A stretch of 64,000 bases of DNA from Marsupella aquatica (taxonomy: Eukaryota > Marchantiophyta). Of the stretch, positions 30,340 to 43,000 are shown piece by piece; within the stretch, counting starts at the first letter, position 1, and the number at the start of each line of letters is the position of its first letter. The stretch is taken from assembly GCA_973895155.1 (NCBI GenBank), contig OZ316897.1, forward strand, positions 9,734,001 through 9,798,000. The letters run 5' to 3'. The notes under the pieces were generated by a model. The model made no database searches, was not told the origin of the DNA, and worked only from the letters and a program-made list of their open reading frames with translations. The position numbers and the translations under genes were made by a program.

Positions 30340-33300
30340 TATGAAGATTAAAATACTCAATAGTCATTCCAGACACCGGTCATAATTGTAGAGTCATTGA
30401 TATAGTTGATAACCCTTCCACTAAGTGCGGGACACAATAGTCATCATTGTCCTCCCATTGGTTGCGGCATTAGCAATTTGAACACATGTCTTGCATTTAC
30501 TTTAGGCATGATGCACCTAGCTTTGGGGAAATCACTCCCAAGTCATACACCTTTGGAGTGATTTTCCAGAAGTGTCACCATATATAGATGCACGCATACT
30601 ATCGTATCCAAAGGCAAATGAAACATTTTTGTCTCTCCAAGAAGTAGGGCAATACCAATGGAAGGTTGTCATCCTTTGTTGTAATTGTGTCATGTTTGTG
30701 CCGGTGTTTGGATAGGGAATATTTTAATTTGCAAATAAATAGTGATGGGGCATTCAAGGAGCTAGTGTAATCTTTATTGGGTCATTTCAAAAAAATATTT
30801 GCATCACAAATACCAATGACTACAAGTAGGGTCATTAAATTTGTCATATGGACTGTCATATAAGTCAAGTGACTGGACTTGTGGTCATTTGTGTGGTCCC
30901 TCATGCAGTCATTAAACACAAGCACAAATGACCAGTTTGGGGCTAGGGGCTGGAGGTGGGCCCTAGAGTGCCATGGGCCCCCACATAGAGGTTAGAACCC
31001 CTCCACTGGGTGTGGGACACTATACTCATCATTGTCCAACCACTAGTTGCGACATAAACACTTTGGACACATGTTTTTGCGTTTACTTAAGGCATGATGC
31101 ACCTTTGGGGAAATCACTCCCAAGTCGTACGACTTTGGAGTGATTTGCCAAAAGTGTCACCATGCATGCATACCATCACACCCAAAGGCAAATAAAAGTT
31201 GTTTTTTGGTTCTCCAAGAGGTAGTGCTGCACCAATTGAATGGGCAGGGGAGTTGTGCTTCTCAGTATGGTGTGGGTGTGGGATTAGGGAAGAGGAATAT
31301 TCCAATCTTGTAAGGAATCTAAAGCTGGCTCTCTTTGGAGGTACTAGGGCCTTTATTGGGTCATATGTGAGCAATGGCCCATCATTAATACCAATGACTA
31401 AAAGTAGGGTCATTAAAACTGTCATATAGAGAGTCATATCAGTCTAATGACTGGATTTGTGGTCATTTGAGGGGTCCCTCATGCAATAATTAAGGAAAAG
31501 CACAAATGACCAGTTTGGGGCTAGGGGCTGGAGGTGGGCCCTAAAGTGCCATGTGGCACCACATAGAGCTCGCAACCCCTCCACTAGGTGTCAAATACTA
31601 TAATTACTATTCTCCAACCACTAGTTGCACCATTAGCAGTTTGGAGCCATGTTTTTGTGTTTACTTAAGGGATGATATAATCTTGGGGAAATCACTCCCA
31701 AGTCATACGACTTTGGAGTGATTTGCCAAAAGTGTCACCATTGATGCATACCGTCCTATCTAAAAGGAAATGAAGCCATTTTTTTTGTCTCTGCAAGAAG
31801 TAGTGCAAGGCTGTTGTCCTTCCATGTAATTGTGTCATGTTTGTGCCGGTGTTTGGATGGGGAATATTCTATTTTGCAAATGAATAGTGACGGGGCACTC
31901 AAGAAGGTAGTGTAATCTTCATTGACTCGTTTCTGAAAAAATTGGTGTCATAAATACCAATGACTACAAGTAGGGTCATTAAATCTGTCATATGGGCTAT
32001 CACATAAGTCAAATGACTGGATTTGTGGTCATTTGAGGGGTCCTTTGTGCAATCATTAAGCAGAAGCACAAATGACCAGTTTGGGGTTAGGGGCTGGAGG
32101 TGGGCCCTAGAGTGCCATGGGGCCCCACATAGAGGTGAGAACCCCTCCACTAGTTGCAGGACACTATACTCATCATTGTCCAACCACTAGTTGTGCCATG
32201 AACACTTTGGACACATGTTTTTGCGTTTACTTAAGGCATGATGCACCTTGGGGAAATCACTCCCAAGTCATACAACTTTGGAGTGATTTGCCAAAAGTGT
32301 CACCATGGATGCATACCACCGTATCCAAGCGCAAATTAAGCCATTTTTTGTCTCTCCAAGAAGTAGCACAACACCAATGGAAGGTTGTCATCTTGTGATG
32401 TAATTGTGTCATGTTTGTGCCGGTGTTTGGATGGGGAATACTCCATTTTGCATATGAATAGTGTTGGGGCATTGTGAGTAGGTGTTATAATCTTCATTGG
32501 GTCATTTTGGAGGAATAGTGTGTCATAATGCCAAAGACTGCAGTAAGGGTCATTTTTGCAGTCATTTTGGAAGTCATTTGTGCACAATGACTGCATATGG
32601 GGTCATTATAGAGGTCCCTCATGGTGTCATTATGGACCATCAAAAATGACTATTTTGAGTCTAGGAGCTTAAGGTGGCCCTAGTGTGCCATGGGGCCCTA
32701 CATGAAGGTGGCAACCTCTCCACTAGGTGCAGGGTACTATACCCACTATTCTCCAACCACTAGTTGCACCATGAACACTTTGGAGCCATGTTTTTGCATT
32801 TTGTTAAGGCATGATGGAACCTTGGGGAAATTACTCCCAAGGCATATGGCTTTGGAGTGATTTGCCAAAAGTGTCACCATGGATGTATACCACCACATTC
32901 AAAGTTAAATAATAGTTGATTTCTTGTTCTCTAAGAGTAAGCGCAAAACCAGTGGAAAGTTGTTGTCCTTCGATTTAACTATGTCATGTTTGTGCTGGCG
33001 TTTGGGTGAGGAATATTCTATTAAATTGCTAAGGATTTACCAGGGGCCACTCCGATAGGTAGTGTAATCTTCACCGGGTCATTTTGGAGGAATGGTGTGT
33101 CATTAAAGCCAATGACTACCATATGGGTCATTTTGGCAGTCATTTGGACCAAATGACTACATACCTGGTCATTACAGAGGTCCCTCATGGTGGTCATTAG
33201 GGACCAACCTAAATGACCAGTTTGGGGATAAGGGCTGGAAGTGGGCCCTAGACTGCCATGGGGCCCTACATGGAGCTGGCAACCTTTCCAATAGGTGCGG

Positions 33301-33900
33301 GACACTATACTTACTATTCTTCAACCACTAGTTGCACCATGAGCACTTTGGAGCCATGTTTTCGCAATTACTTAAGGGATGATGCAACCTTGGGGAAATC
33401 ACTCTCAAGTCATACAACATTGGAGTGATTTTCCAAAAGCACCATCATGGATGAATATGTTATGTTCCAAAGGCAAATGGAGCCATTTGTTTGTTCCTAG
33501 CCTCCAAGAGGTAGTGCAACACCAATGGAATGGGCGTGGTAGTGGTGCTTCCCTCTATGGTGTGTGTGCTGGTTAAAGGTATAGGAATATTCTATTTTTG
33601 CAATGAACCTAGAGTGGGCTCTCTCGGGAGGTACTAGGACCTTCATTGGGTCATTTTTGCACAAAGTTGTGTCATAAGTTCCAATGACCACAAATAGGGT
33701 CATTACATATGTCATATGGACTGTCACATAAGTCAAATGACTGGATTTGTGGTCATTTGAGGTGTCCCTAGTGCAGTCATTGAAGACAAGCATAAATGAC
33801 CAATTTGGGGCTAAGGGCTGAAGGTGGGCCCTAGAGTGCCATGTGGCCCACATAGAGCTCGCAACCCCTCCACCAGGGTATTTTCTATTAAATTGCAAAG
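30340..33900. repeat. Six-copy ~570-bp tandem array in the CACTA left arm
   Basis: The anchor AAATCACTCCCAAGTCATAC occurs at about 30,529, 31,111, 31,689, 32,254, 32,828 and 33,396, giving spacings of 565-582 bp. Each unit also has CCACTAGTTGCACCAT, TGTGTCATGTTTGTGCCGGT, GGTCATTTGAGGGGTCCCTC and AAATGACCAGTTTGGGGCTA. The GTCATT/AATGAC motif recurs several times per unit, as at the element ends. A partial seventh copy lies at about 34,495-34,790. Minus-strand frames here are repeat readings. Confidence 0.85.
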
Positions 33901-33923
33901 GAATTGTAAGGGGGCACTCCTAG

Positions 33924-34115
33924 AAGGGGCGACGACTGTTGAGGGGATCTGATAGAAAGTTTTTGAGGCATCCTCTGATTGATAATGAGGTTGTTCGTGC
34001 CTCAAGATTTGTAGATGAGGAGGCTGAATCAACATCGAGATTTGAGAGTAGTGAAGTATCTACTAGCGAGGAAAGCACAGAGAATTCAAGTTCCGATAGT
34101 TCTATTGATGTTTAG
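33924..34115 (+). other. Open tail encoding an acidic Ser/Glu-rich C-terminus, possibly captured
   Basis: Between the repeat array and AT-rich DNA, 63 codons are open to a TAG at 34,113. They read RRLLRGSDRKFLRHPLID... followed by a tail of Ser, Glu, Thr and Asp (STSEESTENSSSDSSIDV). The composition looks protein-like and unlike the repeats around it. It might be a captured 3' exon or the end of an older element gene. No family is recognised. Confidence 0.3.
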
Positions 34116-37100
34116 TCATGATTAGATGACTATTGATTTTGTCCAAATCTTCTTGATATTTCCTCATCCTTGTGGATAAATATCACTTTAGAAAGAAGTG
34201 GTACTTTTAATGTATTTGAGAATGGAAAATTAGTTATGTATCATCTCAAGTCATCTCAATAAAATACTATTGGTACTATTTTGGTTCATAGGGTTTTGGA
34301 TATGATAGAACAATTTTTGCTAGCGAGGTTTGCTAGCAACTTTCATGATGGATTGAATAATTGATATTAGTTTTTTTCTGCCAAATAATGAAGTTAAATG
34401 TGAGGTTTTGCTTCGCTAGCAATGGCTCTGTCTCGCTATCAGTATGTGTTTTTCCTATCTGCTTTCTCCTTTTTACTAACATTGTTAAAAGCCCCCTATA
34501 TAACTATGTCATGTTTGTGCCGATATTTGGATTTTGGATATATTCTATTAAATTCCAAAGGAATTGTAAGGGGGCACTCCGAGAGGTAGTATACTCTTCA
34601 TTGGGTCATTTTCACATAATGTCTGTCATTAATGCCAATGACTACAATAAGGGTCATCTTGGTAGTCATATTGGAGGTCATTTGGAGCAATTGACTGCAT
34701 ATGTGGTCATTAATGAAAACACCTCAAATTAGGGTAATCTTGGTTGTCATACTAGAGGTCTGAAAACCCTAAATGACTGGAAATGTGGTCTTTACAAAGG
34801 CTACTGGGGGGTTCTCTTTGGAGGTACAAGGGAGTTCATTGGGTCATTTGTGAATTAAATGGTGCTTCAATTTGAGGACTAAACATGGGGTCACTCACGC
34901 TGTCATATTGGAAGCCATTAATGTTGGCATATTGGAGGTCCTATTAATTTTTTGTTACCCAACAACTAGTCGTATCCTTAGTCGCCCGCCATACATTGGG
35001 TCATTTAGGTGGGGCCCTCTTTAATTTGGATATACCACAACCTTCATTGGGTTATTTGCAAACCAATAATAATTCATTAGTTGCCACACAAATGTGATTT
35101 CTACAATTAGTCTAACCATAATTAAGAGTTAATGCATAACAATATCCATGGCTTATGGTGGTCATATATAATACCAGATTGGTTGCACATAGGGAGTTGC
35201 AAGTTGGGCGAGAAGTTGGGAGGACATACATTTAGGTACCAAAGGTAATGATGGGTGCATTGGGTGGAGTCTAAGTGTGGTCATACTCAGGTGTCCAAGG
35301 AAGGCATATGAGGCCCTAGCAAGGCCACAAGGGGCTCAACTTTTGTGACCAAAGCTTTCTGGTCACAAACGTATTTAGTTATGGTCTTAAAGTGGATTTA
35401 GTGTGAACCATATGTTGAGGTTGAGGTTATGCGGCAGCATGGTGAACTTGAAGTTGGAGTTTAACCCTAAGACTTAATCAAAGCATCTTCAAAGGTTACT
35501 ATGTCCCCAAAGTTACTATGTGCAACGGGACCTTTGGGAAGAGCACAAGTCGTGAAATGTAGGGTTTTTGTGGTTGATCTGCACTTTTTCTTCAGAGGAA
35601 TGTGTAGTGGCGGTGGGCAATGTGCATGGAGTGCGGGGCGCATTGAGGTCAGTCACGCAGAGTTTAGGCAGCTGCCGTGGAGCGCGCACTCCATTTCTTC
35701 CCATATTGTATTAGGGTGCTGCGCTCGGTCGGGGGAGTAGGAAACCTTAGGGTCAGCCGGTAGGACGCGGGAGCTACAACCACAGAGGAGCTCCGATCCA
35801 TTATAGTGTCGCGCAGCATTGCGGAGCATTGGGCGTTGCAGCTATAGGTCTCAGAAAGCTGCAAAGGGTGCCGACGTGCGATTGATGATAAGCACATTGT
35901 TGTGAGGATACATTACATTACGAAGGAGCTGCAGGAGGTTACCTCAGCAAAGGGCGACGAGCTGTGACTGGTGATAACCTGCGGGTGATAAGCTGCGAGG
36001 AGTGGGAGGATACATTGGGAAGGAGGTGCGAGCTGTGACCGGGGATAAGCTCCCGATAGTATTGGAGCTGCGGGAGGTCACAACAGGCAAGAGGTCACAT
36101 TGGTGGAGCTGTGGGAGGTCACATTGGCAGGAGCTGCGGGAGGTTATAGCGCACAGGAGCTACGGGAGCTGCGGGAGTTGCGGGAGCTGCAAGAGGTTAC
36201 ATCAGGGAGGAGTTGCAGGAGCTGTAGTTGGTGAGGAGCTATTGGTCAGTCAAGAGCTGGAGTTAGGTTTGTGCGCTTCCCTCTCTCTCTCTCTGACTGC
36301 TCGAGTTTTGCAAATAAGGGTTCGGCTGCCAAAGTAAATTAGGAAACGCCATTTTTCCTGTCTGTCTGTTGATTTCCGACAGTCCCTATCAATTGTTCGA
36401 TTGTTCACGTTGGTCCCTGTCTTGTTTGTTGGGTTCTAGCATTGCCTAAACAAATCCCCCTAGTTCCTGTACAGTTTTAGGCTGTTCATCCTATAGCCAC
36501 TTTCAAGTCTATGCCTAGACTTGCTCAATCTTTCAAGTCCATGACTGTTTTTGTTATGCAGCAGAATGTAGCCTCTCAAAATAAATCATTCACACAACTC
36601 TGACCGAATTAGCAGTTCAAACTGCCACTCGTCTCCCTGGTTCAACCCAATGCACATCAATTGATCAAATCCTCTGCCAGTATGTAGAGCACAATCATAT
36701 ATTTGATGAGGCCCCATATTTTGAGAATTGTTGATGGCCAGGCAGCCCTTGGTTTGGGGTTTAGTAGGGAATGAAGATATAAGAGTCGGTTATTGAAGTT
36801 TGGTGATCGAGCCTAGTGTCTCAAGAAGAGCTTAAACTGTTGCGGGTATTTTATAGTATTCCAAACGGTTGGTTCGCTTTGTCATTGACCTCACGGTATA
36901 CCTGTTTTGAAGTTTGGGCCAAGCGCGAGTAGAATTTTACCGCCACTTAGACTCTATCTACATATATGCGGAGGTTCTCAACCTCGTACACATAGGCACC
37001 TGCAGAGCACTAAGCTAACGAACAATACTGGATGTGTAACTCAGGTCTCACTGATTCTCCCTGGCCAAGTATCATTCTCCGTTTCCATCTCTCCATTCCA

Positions 37101-38754
37101 CATCCCATTTGGTGAAGTTCATGCAACAGATGGCAATGCTTTCGACCTGTCCCTTAGACCCCAGTGTTAATATACAAGAGGTCTAAGCTGAGTGAGGCAT
37201 TGAAGTAGAATCACCGGCTGTTAATCCTCACAGAGAGGGACCTGCCCTTGACAGTACCATAGCCCAGACCTAGTGAAGACCCACTGAATGACGAACATCT
37301 GTGTATGTTGGATCTCTGTTGCGCTCTACTTTCTTTCACAGATTTTCTTGTCTCTGTCCTCTGTGTTCAGCTTGCGGGTGGGTTTGTCATGATTTGATTG
37401 GGTGATTGTTTTGAAGTCGTAGCCGTGGTCAAAAGCTGGTCTATAAAAAACGAATTCATGGAGCTCAGGTTGCTGCTGTATATAAAGCGCAGTAGGATCC
37501 AGAAGTGGAAAACTGTCCCAGCAAATTTATATTTGTAGCTCTCACTACTTGAATATATAAATTTATAGCTCTCACTACTTGAATCCGAATTTCAAGTTAA
37601 AAATACATGAACTATTCGCTGCCTTAATTGCTATGTACCATTTGACATTATATATGATGAATGTACTTAAACAATTCACTCTCATTGTGTCAGACAGTTC
37701 TCTCCATCACGTCCTGTTAATAGCACATTGTTGCATTAGAAAGTTCATTGTACTTCTGACTTTCTTATGCGCAGCGAATGGAGCTTAAAACATGAGAAAG
37801 CTCACAAGGAGAAAGCTTGTTGAGAGTACAATAACTTACGGTTCTATAACAAATGTGTCCAGCACCTTAAGATGTAGAAGGCTTGGGACCTTTGGGGAAG
37901 TGTGTGTCACCTTTAATGGTTTGCATGTTGAACTTACAGGTCCGAATCTTGATTTGATTTCGTTGCTGAAGTTCGTATCTCTTGCCTGAGTCCCAGTTTG
38001 CTGGAGTTTTGTTGCTCTTTGTGCTTTTTTGTGCACATTGTTGTGTCAAATGCTTTGTTTGCCCTGATTGGTCTTAGCCTGCTGCGCACAAGGCAGGAAT
38101 GAAACAAGTCTGTCCATTTTAAAACTTGAGAACCAATGCTTTGTTGAAACTCAATTGCTATTTGTTCTGTGTTGCCCTTACAGATTTTTAAAAGGCGGGG
38201 TGAGTGAGCACTGCTGGACAGCAGGCGAAGGCATATAGGTTGCAATCTCGGGGGTTTCACTTCCACAAAAATGGCATATCACGTGCGACGAAGGATAGGG
38301 TCATTTTATTGGTTCTAAGGGAAGACTTAAGAATTTTTGTAGAAGAACAATAGGGTCTTTTAAATTCAATTTTGAGACTTATAAGAACATTAGGGTCTTT
38401 TTAATCCATTTTTTAGAATATTCCAAGAATATTCCAACTTTATAGGGGTTAAAAAATAAATTTTTTTTCTTACATTTTAGGGGGTTCGAGGCCTAAAAAC
38501 GTCGCAGGCGATAGGGAGGTCCCCATATAGTGAGACCCCTGAGGTTGCAATATTTGTGATTGCTTCCGATCATAGGCCAAGGTTATTTGCGCTGCTCAGT
38601 CCTAGTGCTTTGCCATCCATAAAGCATTGGTTTATGCTGCACCCTTGTGGTTACATTCATATTTTATGCTGCACCCTCATTCTTTTGTGTCATGTTGAAC
38701 CCTGTTATTCCTTCTTGTTTCACAATCTGATGTAGGGTCTGAGTGTGCAGGACC
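34116..38754. other. CACTA left-middle region without a supported gene
   Basis: AT-rich DNA with GTCATT motifs continues to about 35,100. From 35,500 the sequence changes to gene-like composition. It includes short GAGCTGCGGGAGGTCACAT repeats (35,925-36,245), a CTCTCTCTCTCT tract (36,282), and a short open run at about 36,595-36,735 (TELAVQTATRLPGSTQ). These may be the 5' leader and introns of the element's genes or captured host sequence. GT-AG junctions cannot be fixed by eye. Confidence 0.35.
35925..36245. repeat. Short GAGCTGCGGGAGGT repeats
   Basis: Around ten imperfect copies of GAGCTGCGGGAGGTCACAT[TC]GG or shorter forms lie in tandem. They give low-complexity frames only. Confidence 0.65.
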
Positions 38755-39414
38755 ATGGCTCGCAATAAGCAGAAGGCCATGAATCGTTGCAGAGGTGAAT
38801 CCTCTCAAGCACCTCAATTGTCCTTATATTCAGACATTGAGATTAACCAAAATAGCCCACATGTATGTGCGATTTGTGATGAGGGAGGGGATCTTATTGT
38901 TTGTGATGGGCCTTGCCACCGACATTTCCATAAGAATGTTTCCTATCCTTTGGGTCAGCAATGGCTATGCCCAACTATATCCCTGGCTGATGGCCATGTT
39001 GGAGAATGGCTTTGTGTTGACTGCAAGAATGAGGAACATTCTTGCTTTAAGTGCCATGTGTCTGGAAAAATTGGTGAAGAGGTAAGAAAATGTCCAGACC
39101 CTCTCTGTGCCCGGTTTTACTGTCGGCAGTGTTTGGTTCCTGGCACAGCATCATGTGGACTCCATATTTGTCACACTTGTGGACAGGGGCCCAATGATGG
39201 GGCTAATGGCTTTTTGGTTCAGTGCATGAGGTGTCCTAAGGCATGGCACAAGGACTGCCTGCAGTTTATCCAGCAAAGGGGATTTGCCCATGATCGAACA
39301 ATTTGGGATCACTCAGCGCATGGGCAGCCCAAGAAGGGAATGTTTTACTGTCCTGACCATGACATTGATCCTACACTAGGCACTCCTGCCAAGAGCCACA
39401 TTTCTTGGATTTGA
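38755..39414 (+). CDS. EDM2-like triple PHD-finger protein encoded inside the CACTA element
   Basis: An intact 219-residue frame from ATG 38755. Finger 1 (residues 38-90): CAIC DEGGDLIVC DGPCHRHFH, closing with WLCVDC. Finger 2 (97-126): CFKC...KCPDPLCARFYCRQC. Finger 3 follows from ICHTCGQ through LVQCMRCPKAWHKDCL, and CPDHD closes the domain. This order of Cys-His fingers, with CRRCPKA[WY]H in the third, resembles the array of plant EDM2, a chromatin protein influencing H3K9 methylation and transposon and intronic-heterochromatin control. PHD fingers read histone tails. No SET or helicase part is present. A GTGCAG acceptor lies five bases before the ATG, so a non-coding first exon is plausible. 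It shares strand with the tnp2 gene 590 bp downstream. No stop or frameshift was found, unlike the transposase beside it. Confidence 0.75.
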   Translation: MARNKQKAMNRCRGESSQAPQLSLYSDIEINQNSPHVCAICDEGGDLIVCDGPCHRHFHKNVSYPLGQQWLCPTISLADGHVGEWLCVDCKNEEHSCFKCHVSGKIGEEVRKCPDPLCARFYCRQCLVPGTASCGLHICHTCGQGPNDGANGFLVQCMRCPKAWHKDCLQFIQQRGFAHDRTIWDHSAHGQPKKGMFYCPDHDIDPTLGTPAKSHISWI

Positions 39415-40004
39415 TTGAGGCTGGATAGAACACAAACTTGAGATAGATGTTTTTGATGGTTTCACATGGACTTAAACAATTTTCAGAGTGCTAAAACATG
39501 TGGACTATTTATATGCAGTTTGATGAACTCCTCATGTATACACACTCTACGACAGTGCATTGCGGACGGAGGCAATTAATTTTGAGAAATCAACTTTACT
39601 ATCTGGAACCAGGGTAGGATTCCGATTTTCATGCATGTGCTTTGAATGTGAGACCTGTCACTATTGATGTCTAAACTTCACTTGTAAATTTTTCACTGGT
39701 GTCACAAACGTCACTCATTCCAGACCTGTCTGCTCACATTCATAAATACTGGAAATGATGAAGGCACAAAGATTTACGTTCATAGTATCATTCTGATGAC
39801 ACTGTCTGTGATGCTCTATTTGTATGCAAGAAGGAGAAGGTGCCCCACTATAGTGGATTTGAGAAACTGGGCTCTGTGGGTTTGAGCAATTGGACTGTGG
39901 TTGGCATCGGTTGTACAACTGTGACGGTAGGCCCAATTTTGTATGCATGTCACACTGATTGAGTTTGAAAATCAGAGTTTGAATACAATTTCAATCAAGC
40001 TAGC
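39415..40004. other. Spacer between PHD gene and tnp2 gene in the CACTA element
   Basis: AT-rich, no supported frame. It would hold the 3' UTR of the PHD gene and the promoter or 5' UTR of the transposase. Confidence 0.4.
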
Positions 40005-43000
40005 ATGGCACAATTGCCACATAATAGGTTAGGTGTGGGTAGAACTCCAAAGTTGCCGCTCTTCCATCCAACTAGAGTACAACATCGTGATGATGCTTTG
40101 TGGGTTCGAGAACAGAAGGCCTGCCACAAGAGTGGGGACCATAAGATGTACTGCCCTTGTGTGAACTGCAAAGGGAATTATAGGACTAATCGGAATACTG
40201 CTAGACTGCACCTTATTAAACATGGTCGGTACCCTGCATGTCGAGTGTGGGTGAGAGAGGGACAGGACTCTTCTGATGAAGAGTGGGGTGCTGACTACAT
40301 GTCACAACATGGCCCTGAGGCATTGAGGGTAGCAAACCTTCAGCAGGAAACCTGTGCACAACAGCCAACTGTAGATGTTGAAGAACATTTATTTGTAGAT
40401 GTTCCAGAGTATCCAATTGTGGATGTTCCACAGTATCCAACTGTGGATGTTCAAGAACATCCAACTATAGATGTCGAAGAACATATCAGGGCTCTACTGG
40501 AAGAAACTTTGTTGAGAACCAGTGTAGAATCCCCTGAGCATGAACTAGATGATCAGGACCGTTTTGACTTGGATTTTGTACTTGGGGATGATGAGAGTGA
40601 AGGAGGTGCCCATCCTATAAACCCCCTTGAAACCTCTGAAACTCCTATGGAGACTGATCCTGCACAGTTATCTTTAGATGCAGCAATGCAACCTTTGTTC
40701 CCAAGCAGCAAAATAGATGTTGTGTCATTCATGTTGCTTCTGCTGAACATCTGTCATAGCCATGGATTCTCAAACAAAGGAGTGAATGCATTGTTGGCTT
40801 TGATGGGGGAGCATGGTATGCCTACAGAGCATAATCTGCCCAAGAACTTATATGCTGCAAAGCAGCTATTGAGAAAGCTTGGCTTGGATTATGAGAGAAT
40901 CCCTATCTGTGAGAAAGGTTGCATGCTCTTTAGGGGTGAGTCTGCCAAGTTAGAAAACTGTTCAGTGTGTCAGCAGCCGAAGATGAAGAGAGTGGGGAAT
41001 TCATTACAGGCAAGGAAGGTGGTGCGGTATTTCCCTATAATTCCCAGGTTGAAGAGATTGTATGCCACTGCTGGTACATCTAAACTCATGACTTGGCATC
41101 ATGAGAATAGAAGCACAGACAACATGGTTCGGCACGCAGCAAATTCCAAGGCTTGGAAGCATGTGGATACAAATATTGATAAGAAATTTGCAGCTGAACC
41201 AAGGAATGTGCGATTTGGGTTGGCACTTGATGGGGTGAATCCCTTTGGGAATAATTCCACAGCTTGGTCTACCTAGCCAATCTTGTTGTTGAATTACAAT
41301 TTACCTCCTTGGCTTACCACCAAGAAGTTCTTTGTCATGCTAGCTATGCTGATTCCAGGACCTGATTCAGTAACAGAGGAACAGCTGGACATAATATTGG
41401 GCCCATTCTATGAGGAGCTGGAGCTGTTGTGGATGAAAGGAGTGCCCTGCTTTGACAAATTGCCACGCCCAGGATTGTCTCAACACTTCAACCTAAGGGC
41501 TGTGCTATTGTGGACAATCAATGATTACCCTGCATATGGTTTAATATCTGGACAACAACACGCTGGATACAAAGGATGTGTCATCTATGGGCCAAAATGT
41601 GTGGCACGTGGTTCTAAGCACTTGCAGAAATTAGAGTACAGTGGCCACCGTCGATGGTTAGTAGCAAGGCATCTTTTTCGTAGACCAGACAGTGCACAAT
41701 ACTTTGATGGTGCAATTGAGAGCCGACCTGCACCGTGTAGAATGTCAAGCTCTGATAGAAAGAAGTGGGGAGACGAGACAACAGAATATTTGAAGAAGGG
41801 AGGAACCAAGGTTGAGGATGAGAGTTGCCCCATAAAGGTGCATGGAGTGAAGAGGGCTACTGGTCTGTACAAGTTGCCCTATTGGAACGTAAGACTCCAT
41901 ACTACTACAATGAATTTCTGCAATCTCTTCATATGACTTTGAAATGTGTTTACTTCCTGTAGCCCAGATTTTGTAATTGTTGTATTCAATGCCCTAATTT
42001 CTGAATTGTGTGTCCACTGCAGGAATTACTCATTAACCATTGTCTAGATCCCATGCACTGTGAGAAGAATCTTGCACACAACATTGTGCACACTATCATT
42101 GGGACCAAGGACACTCCTTCTGTGCGAGAAGACCTGAAGCTCTTACAGGTGCGCCAACACCTATGGCTTGTACCCAATCCAGCTCCCAAGCGTAACGATG
42201 ACAAATTGTTGATGCCCCCAGCCCCATATTGCCTGAGCAAGAAGGAAAGAACAAGGTTCTTGGAGGTGTTATTGACCTTGAAAGGGCCCACTGGTTTTTC
42301 AAGTTCTTTGGCAAAGTGTGTTACAAAATCCAAGAAACTCTCTGGGTTGAAATCACATGATTTCCACCAACTCATGCAACAGATTCTCCCTCTGGCAACA
42401 ATGGGATTACTTGATGAAGGGGTTCGCTTGGCCATAGTTGGGATGAGCAATATCTATCGCCAGATATGTACGAAGGTGTGGGACCCTTCAATGTATGAGA
42501 ATTTGATGATGGATGTTGCATTCACTCTCTGCATTGTGGAAATCCATTTTCCACCAAGCTTCTTTGATGTCATGACCCATTTAATGATTCACCTAGTGGA
42601 GGAATTAAACTTGTGTGGCCCAGTTACAGGCAGATGGATGTACCCAATAGAGAGGAACCTAAAGGTATTGAAGGGTTATGTACGAAACAAGGCACGTCCA
42701 GAGGCTTCTATGGCTGAAGGCTATGTATTAGATGAGTCTTTGGGATTCCTTTCTGAATACATGTTTGATGCTAAGGGAGAGGGAAAACGAACCTGGGAGT
42801 TGGAGGAGGATGCTGGCGTTGCAGGCATTGTCTTGGAAGGGGCTGCAAAGGAGATAACTTTAAATTGGTCTGAAATGATGGCCATGCATCATTATATATT
42901 GGAGAATGAAGAGACAGTGGCTCCATGGTACAGGTATGTAAACCCTGTACCATATGGATCATAATTATGCTGCCCCATTGTGTTTGTATATTCATGGTGG

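Noticed and set aside
31114-34035. Repeated minus-strand frames of 70-130 codons in the CACTA left arm
   Set aside because: They are successive readings of the ~570-bp tandem unit, not genes.
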